Source of the DNA: Wenzhouxiangella sp.
GTDB taxonomy: Bacteria > Pseudomonadota > Gammaproteobacteria > Xanthomonadales > Wenzhouxiangellaceae
DNA length: 11,284 nt
Direction: 5' to 3'
Assembly (NCBI GenBank): GCA_007127425.1
Contig: SKZJ01000120.1
Coordinates: 1 to 11,284, forward strand
Position numbers and translations under genes: made by a program. Under the pieces are notes generated by a model, which was not told where the DNA came from, made no database searches, and saw nothing but the letters and a program-made list of their open reading frames with translations. Numbering within the stretch: position 1 is the first letter of the stretch; each line of letters opens with the position of its first letter. This document shows, in pieces, positions 6,499-11,284 of the stretch.

Positions 6499-7245
6499 AT
6501 GGTCAGTCAGATTGCCAGGCACATGTCATTGACCGCCACGGTGGATCACTGCGCGTTCGCCGTTCAGCAGATCCGGGCCTTGCGGCCGGTCGGGCCCCCA
6601 TTCGGTGTAGATCGCGACTGGTACGAGTTGCTGGTCCGCCCGGATTCCGCCTGCTTCAACGGTTCTCCCGGAGCATTTGTCGATTGCCTTTACTGCAACA
6701 GGCCGCCGGTCGCGACCGATATAGAAGTCATGGAGCGTGCGGTTCGCTGGCTGGCCGATCTCCCGGAACCGACCCGCCTCAGCGTCAACGTGCACCCGGA
6801 GTCGCTGACGGCCGATCACTTCGTGGAATTCGTCTCGCTGCACCAGTATTCACTGGCCGGCCAGGGGCACTCGCTGTGCCTGGAGTTGATCGAGTTCGGA
6901 GATTGCGGTGATCGCAAAACGCTGGTCAACAATGCCCAGCTGTTGCGACGGCGGGGCGTGCTGATCGCACTCGACGACTTCGGCAGCCGTCTCAACTGCT
7001 TCGATCTGTGTGCTGCCGGCATTGTCGATGTAATCAAGATCGATAGCACCGTGATCGCCGGGGTTGATAAGCAGCCCAATCAACGCGCGATCATCGACTG
7101 CGTCACCACCCTGGCGAACGGGCTGGGAGGCTGTGTCGTGGCCGAGGGAATCGAACGCTGCGAGGAAATGCAGGCGATTACGGAGTTGGGAGTGGCGTAC
7201 GCCCAGGGCTATTACTTTCACAAGCCGGAAATCATGGAGATTTGA
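6499..7245 (+). CDS. Stand-alone EAL-domain protein, probable c-di-GMP phosphodiesterase
   Basis: A 248-residue single-domain EAL protein, expected to hydrolyse c-di-GMP to pGpG or to bind it. The conserved residues are nearly all present: Glu43 in YELLVRP (the EAL motif, here E-L-L), Asn97 in SVNVHP and Glu129/Glu132 in LELIE. Also present are Asp159 and Asp160 in ALDDFG, Lys180 in IKID, Glu216 in AEGIE and Gln236 in QGYYF. Loop 6 after DDFG reads SRLNCF instead of the usual TGYSS, and SVNL-type residues are changed to SVNV, so activity may be altered. No GGDEF, PAS, REC or membrane segment precedes it; residues 1-40 are a short leader. It contains eleven cysteines, including CLYC at 63-66 and a C-x3-C at 167-171, far above normal for this fold. 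The ATG at 6499 has AGGGAG five bases upstream; an earlier ATG at 6469 lacks a site and lies inside the dyad. It overlaps nothing and is followed by DUF6502 two bases after its stop. Confidence 0.9.
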   Translation: MVSQIARHMSLTATVDHCAFAVQQIRALRPVGPPFGVDRDWYELLVRPDSACFNGSPGAFVDCLYCNRPPVATDIEVMERAVRWLADLPEPTRLSVNVHPESLTADHFVEFVSLHQYSLAGQGHSLCLELIEFGDCGDRKTLVNNAQLLRRRGVLIALDDFGSRLNCFDLCAAGIVDVIKIDSTVIAGVDKQPNQRAIIDCVTTLANGLGGCVVAEGIERCEEMQAITELGVAYAQGYYFHKPEIMEI

Positions 7246-7247
7246 CG

Positions 7248-8108
7248 ATGGGACAGGTCGCGGCGCGAACTGAAGACAAGACCCAGGTCACTTGGTTGAT
7301 CAGCGCCATGGAGCGCATGATCCGGCCGCTGGTCCGGTTCGCTGTGGGCCGGGTTTCCTGCCGCGCCCTGCTGGAGCTGGTGCGCGAAATCTACGTGACA
7401 GAGGCGCGCCGCTACCTGGAAGCGGAGAATCCGGGCAAGCGAGTTACGACTTCGGCTCTTGCGCTGCTGTGCGGCCTGGATGGTCGTGCCATCAAGGCCT
7501 GTGAAGCGCGGGACCAGGAACTGGCCTTGTCCGACGTCTGCTCGGAAGCGGCGATTCTCGAGATGTGGAGCATCGACGAGGCCTTCCTTGAGGCCGACAG
7601 CGGCGAGCCGGCCGATCTGCTGATTCACGGGCCACACGGCACTTTCCAGCGGCTGGTCAGCCGAGCCGCAGGCCGGGCCGTTACCCCGCAGACGGCACTG
7701 GATCGGCTGCTGGAGAGTGGCAATGTCCGCCTGAGTGAAGACGGTACCCGCGTGCGCCTGGTCGATCCGTTCTACATGCCGGTTGCACCGTCCGAAAGGA
7801 CCGCCATCGAAGCCGGCAGTTTTGCCATCAATCGCCTGGGCAAGGCAGTGGCGCATAACACCATGCGCCACGATTCCAGCGAGGTTGCCTGGTTACAGCA
7901 GGATCGCTGGACACATCGGATTCCTCGCGAACGAATCGCAATAGTGCGCGCTGAGATCAGAGACCTGATTGAGCGGCACATCAAGGAAGTGGAGAAACAA
8001 ATGGAGCACGAGGAACTGTCCCCGTCGGAGCGTGATGAATGTTCCGTCGGTGTCGGTTGGTACTACTGGGAAAGTCCATTCGGAATGGATGATGACCGGT
8101 CCTCGTGA
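7248..8108 (+). CDS. DUF6502-family protein
   Basis: A 286-residue soluble protein that I match from memory to DUF6502, a family with no established function. The N-terminal 90 residues look helical and DNA-binding-like. RPLVRFAVGRVSCRALLELVREIYVTEARR (27-56) is followed by TTSALALLCGLDGRAIKACE (67-86), which reads like the family's 'one-helix plus HTH' segment. The middle has the block ILEMWSIDEAFLEADSGEPADLLIHG (103-128), with TPQTALDRLLESGNVRLSEDG (146-166) after it, a winged-helix-like pattern. The C-terminus (about 245-286) is acidic, with WYYWESPF near the end. GGAGA at 7236-7240 precedes the ATG at 7248 by seven bases; a TTG at 7242 is a weaker alternative. It is two bases after the EAL gene stop and 42 bases before the repeat-protein gene, so all three are probably co-transcribed. 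A transcription-factor role is inference. Confidence 0.8.
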   Translation: MGQVAARTEDKTQVTWLISAMERMIRPLVRFAVGRVSCRALLELVREIYVTEARRYLEAENPGKRVTTSALALLCGLDGRAIKACEARDQELALSDVCSEAAILEMWSIDEAFLEADSGEPADLLIHGPHGTFQRLVSRAAGRAVTPQTALDRLLESGNVRLSEDGTRVRLVDPFYMPVAPSERTAIEAGSFAINRLGKAVAHNTMRHDSSEVAWLQQDRWTHRIPRERIAIVRAEIRDLIERHIKEVEKQMEHEELSPSERDECSVGVGWYYWESPFGMDDDRSS

Positions 8109-8150
8109 AGGCTTGCCGGAAACGGCACTGAAAACAGATAGGAGAAACAT

Positions 8151-8975
8151 ATGTTTGGCGTGATCGAAAAATCGGGAACAGGCATTGGCAAGAGTGGCAC
8201 CGGAGTCACCTTGGGACGCATTGGGGGTTGCCTTTTGGCAGCGGGGTTTTTGATGACGGCTGGTCTATCTCCCTTGATGGCGCAGGACCAGTCGGGACTG
8301 AAGGTCTCGCAGCAGGGCGACAAGTTGATGGTCTCGATTCACGCAGACCATGGCGTGATTGCAGGGATGGCAGCGCTGGATAGCCGGCACAGCGATTACC
8401 TCGTGGTGCCGCTTTACTCGGTGTTGCAGATTTCTGATCAGGGCGAGTTGAATAGCCCACTGGTGCAAGGGTCAGGTAGTGGAACGTCCTCCAACGGCTG
8501 TGGAGCCGGCTTGATGGTTCAAGGCTCGGGGAGCGGTGCATCCGGTGAGTCCTGCCGCTCCGCAGGCGCACATTTGATGGTCCAGGGTTCAGGTAGTGGT
8601 GCTTCCGGGGAAAGCTGTACTCCGGTTGCAGGGCTCATGGTTCAGGGTTCCGGTAGCGGGGCGTCGGGTGAGTCCGATGACTCGACCGGTGCCAGCCTAA
8701 TGGTTCAGGGTTCCGGTAGCGGAGCGCCCGCGCCCGACGACTCAGAGGAAGTCATGGTGCGTGGTTCGGGTAGCGGTGCTTCCAGCCAGAGTACTGATCC
8801 CGGGCTGTTGGTTCAGGGATCCGGAAGCGGTGCCTCGGGAGAGTCCTGCGTCGACTCCAGCGGATTGTGGGGAGTTGCTGAAATCCTTGTCGATGCCTCG
8901 GGTACGCACGTGATTGTTCATCAGGTATCGCGAGAGGGATTGCGGGAATACATGGTGGCATTCGACCAACACTGA
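8151..8975 (+). CDS. Exported Gly/Ser-rich tandem-repeat protein
   Basis: A 274-residue protein of unknown function. AGGAG around 8140-8144 is a good ribosome-binding site for the ATG at 8151. The first 44 residues form a signal sequence with an unusually long n-region that holds two copies of KSGTG (7-11 and 14-18). A hydrophobic core follows (about 24-39) and a likely cleavage after LMA at 44, so the product should leave the cytoplasm. Residues 45-103 have a beta-like pattern (LMVSIHADHGVIAGMAALD, LVVPLYSVLQI). Residues 104-236 are seven repeats with core (L/M)VQGSGSG and variable, partly acidic, serine-rich tails; four tails carry Cys (ESC, NGC). A short C-terminal segment (about 239-274) ends in HVIVHQVSREGLREYMVAFDQH. 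It could be a surface or matrix protein, but no adhesin, RTX or autotransporter domain is recognisable. It is last in the unit, before a strong terminator. Confidence 0.85.
   Translation: MFGVIEKSGTGIGKSGTGVTLGRIGGCLLAAGFLMTAGLSPLMAQDQSGLKVSQQGDKLMVSIHADHGVIAGMAALDSRHSDYLVVPLYSVLQISDQGELNSPLVQGSGSGTSSNGCGAGLMVQGSGSGASGESCRSAGAHLMVQGSGSGASGESCTPVAGLMVQGSGSGASGESDDSTGASLMVQGSGSGAPAPDDSEEVMVRGSGSGASSQSTDPGLLVQGSGSGASGESCVDSSGLWGVAEILVDASGTHVIVHQVSREGLREYMVAFDQH
8460..8850 (+). repeat. Seven in-frame tandem repeats encoding VQGSGSG cores
   Basis: The core L/M-V-Q-G-S-G-S-G starts at residues 104, 122, 143, 163, 184, 202 and 220, spacing 18 to 21 residues; copy six has Arg for Gln. The first core serine is always a TCN codon and the second always AGY, whereas glycine and valine codons vary freely. 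This means the copies descend from one ancestral unit but have diverged at synonymous sites while the peptide was kept. The array is therefore not a recent DNA expansion. Confidence 0.95.
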
Positions 8976-8999
8976 CGGAAGAGTTTGCTGAGGGGCGCG

Positions 9000-9039
9000 T
9001 GAATCGCCAATCCCCTTCCTACCCCGAACGGGCGATTCA
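9000..9039 (+). repeat. Nine-base inverted repeat between the repeat protein and its terminator
   Basis: TGAATCGCC (9000-9008) pairs exactly with GGCGATTCA (9031-9039) around a 22-base, pyrimidine-rich loop. It lies 24 bases after the stop codon and 14 before the terminator stem. It could protect the 3' end of the message or be a copy of a dispersed repeat. Its function is not evident. Confidence 0.55.
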
Positions 9040-9052
9040 GGCGCTGTTGGCA

Positions 9053-9083
9053 TGCCCCGGCACTTCGGTGTCGGGGCATTTTT
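9053..9083 (+). terminator. Rho-independent terminator with UUCG tetraloop
   Basis: TGCCCCGGCAC (9053-9063) pairs with GTGTCGGGGCA (9068-9078) with one G-T pair, around TTCG, and is followed by five T (9079-9083). It is a textbook terminator for the unit ending at 8975. It also lies just beyond the stop at 9092 of the convergent minus-strand SirB2 gene, though the T-tract only suits the plus strand. Confidence 0.92.
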
Positions 9084-9091
9084 ATATGGGT

Positions 9092-9454
9092 TCAAAGCGG
9101 CTTGTGTACTGCGATGACGGCGATGACGATGAAAATGATCAATGCCAGCAGGTAGAGGATGACTCCGGGGCCGCTGTGCCCGCTGCGAAAAGCCGCGATG
9201 CCAACCAGGATGTAGGCCACGATCAGGCCGAGCTTCAGTCCCAGCCAGGACATGAAGGGCCAGCCCACCATGATCCATAGTGCGATGCCGGTCGCCAGCA
9301 GCAGGGTATCGATGATGTGCGGTGCGATGCGGATGACGGGGTGGCCCAGCGGCCGGTTCATGACCAGTCGCAGATAGCCGCGCAGGGCAAAGCCCATGCC
9401 GCTGAGTAACGCGATGAAGATGTGGATATTCTTCAGCAGCGGGTAATGTTCCAT
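9092..9454 (-). CDS. SirB2-family membrane protein
   Basis: A 120-residue inner-membrane protein of the SirB2 family, named from Salmonella but found widely in gammaproteobacteria; its function is not settled. The sequence shows the family pattern: an N-terminal KNIHIFIALLSGMGFALRGY (8-27), then RIAPHIIDTLLLATGIAL (42-59). The His and Asp in APHIIDT are well conserved in this family. About four membrane helices are visible (10-30, 44-64, 67-88, 96-116). Length matches the family's 115-130 residues. AGGAGT eight bases before the ATG at 9454 supports the start. It lies 56 bases downstream of the PLP-enzyme gene and could share its transcript. Confidence 0.88.
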   Translation of the reverse strand: MEHYPLLKNIHIFIALLSGMGFALRGYLRLVMNRPLGHPVIRIAPHIIDTLLLATGIALWIMVGWPFMSWLGLKLGLIVAYILVGIAAFRSGHSGPGVILYLLALIIFIVIAVIAVHKPL

Positions 9455-9510
9455 CTTTCGTGACTCCTGGTGACTTTGTTTTTCTACCTCAGGGCGGGTG
9501 CCAGTGTCGG

Positions 9511-10641
9511 CTACCAGCCCCTGCAGCGGGACAGCCAGCGTCGGGCCTGGTATGGGCTGTCGACAATCCAGTAACCCTCGTGCTGGGCCGCGGTGGCACA
9601 GGCGTGGTTGGGCAGGATACGCAAATGGGTGCCGACGGGAAACTCGTCCAGATTCAGCGGCGAGCCGTCGCGATGGCCGATGATGCCGTGCTCCTGGTTG
9701 GTCCCTGTGACGATGACATCGTCAAACGCCTGTCCGGTCTCATCGCAAACCAGGCCGTAGCCCTGATCGACGGCCTGGTCGGCTGTGCCGCGATCGCGTG
9801 ACAGCGCCATCCAGCCGGCATCGACCAGCAGCTTGCCGTCTTCCTGTCGATGGCCGATGACCTCGGTCAGCACCGAAATGGCGATATCGTCGATCTTGCA
9901 CACACCCAGCCCGGCCTGAACCAGGTCCTGGAAGACGTGTACGCCGGCACGTACCTCGGTCGCGCCCGTGAGATCTTCGGCGAAGGTGGCCGTGGGCGTG
10001 GAGCCGACGCTGACAATCGGTGCTTCGTGGCCGGCCTCGCGCAAACGCCCGGCCGCAGTCACGGCGCAGTCTCGCTCTCTTTCCGCCATGCGCCGCATGC
10101 TGTCGGTGTCGTCGCAGTGATAGGAACCGCCGGCATGGACCATCACGCCGTCGACATGGCATCCGGCCCGTTCCAGGATGGCGGCAATTTCGATCAGTTC
10201 GGATGCTTCGGCACGCAGTCCGGCGCGCTCGCCGTCGGCGTCAATCTCGATGAGCACACGAAAGCGGGTCCCGAAGGTCTTGGCCGCCTTGGCCACTGCA
10301 ACAGCGGTCTGCGGATGATCGAGAACGATGCGCAACGCCATGCCGCGTGCCATGCGATCGGCGACCGCCGGCAGCTTGCCGGGTGCGATGCCGACGGCAT
10401 AGAGAATATCGGTCATGCCGTGTTCGAAAAAGTAGTCGGCTTCGGCCAGCGTGGAGACGGTGATGCCGCCGGGATGGCCGGCAGTCAATTGCCGGGCGAT
10501 GTCGATGTTCTTGCAGGTCTTGACGTGGGGGCGCAAAGCCACACCCAGCGCCTGAAGCCGGGTTCTCATGCGCTCGATGTTCGTGGTCATGCGCGCCGTG
10601 TCGAGCAGCAGGCAGGGGGTAATTGGGTGCGTTTTCGTCAT
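9511..10641 (-). CDS. PLP-dependent D-threonine aldolase / D-serine dehydratase-like (DSD1) enzyme
   Basis: A 376-residue fold-type III PLP enzyme with an alanine-racemase-like N-terminal barrel and the D-serine-dehydratase-like C-terminal domain. Members cleave D-threonine to glycine and acetaldehyde, or deaminate D-serine; sequence alone does not tell which. RPHVKTCK at 37-44 carries the PLP-binding Lys41. VGSTPT at 212-217 is the phosphate-binding loop. RAGVHVFQD (231-239) and DAGWMALSRDRG (274-285) are conserved family blocks. His346 and Cys348 in PNHACAT are the metal ligands. Length is typical. No signal peptide is present, so it acts in the cytoplasm. The ATG at 10641 has only a weak ribosome-binding site. 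TATCAT on the minus strand (10672-10667) could be a -10, but I found no -35. The gene is divergent from the acetyl-CoA hydrolase-like gene. Confidence 0.9.
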   Translation of the reverse strand: MTKTHPITPCLLLDTARMTTNIERMRTRLQALGVALRPHVKTCKNIDIARQLTAGHPGGITVSTLAEADYFFEHGMTDILYAVGIAPGKLPAVADRMARGMALRIVLDHPQTAVAVAKAAKTFGTRFRVLIEIDADGERAGLRAEASELIEIAAILERAGCHVDGVMVHAGGSYHCDDTDSMRRMAERERDCAVTAAGRLREAGHEAPIVSVGSTPTATFAEDLTGATEVRAGVHVFQDLVQAGLGVCKIDDIAISVLTEVIGHRQEDGKLLVDAGWMALSRDRGTADQAVDQGYGLVCDETGQAFDDVIVTGTNQEHGIIGHRDGSPLNLDEFPVGTHLRILPNHACATAAQHEGYWIVDSPYQARRWLSRCRGW

Positions 10642-10706
10642 CGCCGGGGATCATCGATTGGTTTTGATGATAGTTTAGTGGCAATGGTCAGGCGGGATGC
10701 AACGGT

Positions 10707-11284
10707 ATGACGAATCAACCGAATAACGCTTATGAGAAGGTGGTCGACAGGGCCATCGAGCGGCTCGGCAAGCACTTGGTCGTCGGCTTGCCGCTGGGGC
10801 TGGGCAAACCCAATCGGCTGGTCAACGCGTTCTATCATCGTGCCCGCAGCGATACTTCGATCCGCCTCGATATCGTCACCGCCCTGTCGCTGGACATTCC
10901 ACAACCGAAGCACTGGCTGGAAGAGCGGCTGATGGGTCCCATCGTCGAGCGCCTGTTCGGCGACGACTATCCACGCCTGGACTATCTGGTCGACCTGATG
11001 GCCGAGTCGGTGCCGGACAATGTGACGATCACCGAGTTCTATTTCCAGTCGGGTGCTGCATTGGGCAAGCCGCTGATGCAGCGCCGTTACGTCTCCTCGA
11101 ACTACACCCATGTCGCCCGCGACCTGGTCGACCGTGGCATCAACGTGTGCATGCAGCTCGTGGCCGGGCCGGTCGATGGTCGCTACAGCCTGTCGTGCAA
11201 TCCCGATGTGACGCTGGACCTGGTCCGTCTGGTGCGTGAGCGGGACGATCACCCGTTCATGTCCATCGGTCAGGTGCATCCCGA
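10707..11284 (+). CDS. Acetyl-CoA hydrolase/transferase-family protein, 5' part
   Basis: The open frame runs from the ATG at 10707 to the window edge without a stop, giving 192 codons of what should be a much longer protein. The N-terminus KHLVVGLPLGLGKPNRLVNAFYHRA (22-46) and the later block SLSCNPDVTLDL are what I recall of the acetyl-CoA hydrolase/transferase family (class I CoA-transferase fold). Members hydrolyse or transfer CoA from acetyl-CoA or related thioesters. The residues seen are the N-terminal Rossmann-like half; the catalytic glutamate would lie beyond the window. FYFQSGAALGKPLMQRRYVSSNYTH (about 109-133) also looks like the family. AGGCGG 11 bases upstream is a modest ribosome-binding site. 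A minus-strand frame of 213 residues covers the same DNA but is an antisense shadow. Confidence 0.72.
   Translation, partial: MTNQPNNAYEKVVDRAIERLGKHLVVGLPLGLGKPNRLVNAFYHRARSDTSIRLDIVTALSLDIPQPKHWLEERLMGPIVERLFGDDYPRLDYLVDLMAESVPDNVTITEFYFQSGAALGKPLMQRRYVSSNYTHVARDLVDRGINVCMQLVAGPVDGRYSLSCNPDVTLDLVRLVRERDDHPFMSIGQVHP

Noticed and set aside
8460..8850. Reading the repeat array as a CRISPR or as RTX calcium-binding repeats
   Set aside because: The units are in frame within a coding gene with synonymous variation, unlike CRISPR. They lack the GGxGxDxUx nonapeptide of RTX proteins.
10638..11279. A 213-codon minus-strand reading frame at the right edge
   Set aside because: The plus strand carries an acetyl-CoA hydrolase/transferase-like sequence with family blocks and no stop; the minus frame has none.

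Overview
The window looks like a stretch of a GC-rich gammaproteobacterial chromosome. The evidence is a SirB2-family membrane protein, Dpp/Opp-type permeases, a DUF6502 protein and dense, operonic coding on both strands. A Wenzhouxiangella-like or Xanthomonadales/Chromatiales-like lineage is my guess from the gene mix; no sequence search was possible. I see no rRNA, tRNA, insertion sequence, phage gene or CRISPR array.

Layout. (1) 129-482 (+): a small acidic protein I do not recognise, with two short dyads upstream. It converges on the next block across an 8-bp tandem repeat. (2) 6298 down to 501 (-): six genes in one direction. They are a peptide-type ABC substrate-binding lipoprotein, two overlapping permeases (DppB/OppB-like, then DppC/OppC-like), a LEA14-like lipoprotein, a polysaccharide-deacetylase-like protein and a carboxylesterase/phospholipase-type hydrolase. 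No transporter ATPase is present, so the importer must borrow ATPases from elsewhere. The hydrolase may also have its own promoter. (3) 6428-9083 (+): a compact unit with a good sigma70-type promoter, a stand-alone cysteine-rich EAL-domain protein, a DUF6502 protein and an exported protein with seven Gly/Ser-rich tandem repeats. It ends in a strong intrinsic terminator. (4) 10641 down to 9092 (-): a D-threonine-aldolase/D-serine-dehydratase-like PLP enzyme followed by a SirB2-family membrane protein. (5) 10707 to the right edge (+): the first 192 codons of an acetyl-CoA hydrolase/transferase-family protein, cut by the window end.

How the genes may work together. Block 2 joins uptake of a peptide-like solute to envelope-associated functions. 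Block 3 is the most unusual part. It links a probable c-di-GMP phosphodiesterase or c-di-GMP-binding protein, a conserved protein of unknown function and an exported repeat protein. The repeat array is clearly old and maintained at protein level: all seven units keep TCN for the first serine and AGY for the second while other synonymous positions vary. A c-di-GMP-linked surface or matrix system is a reasonable hypothesis, not something shown by the sequence.
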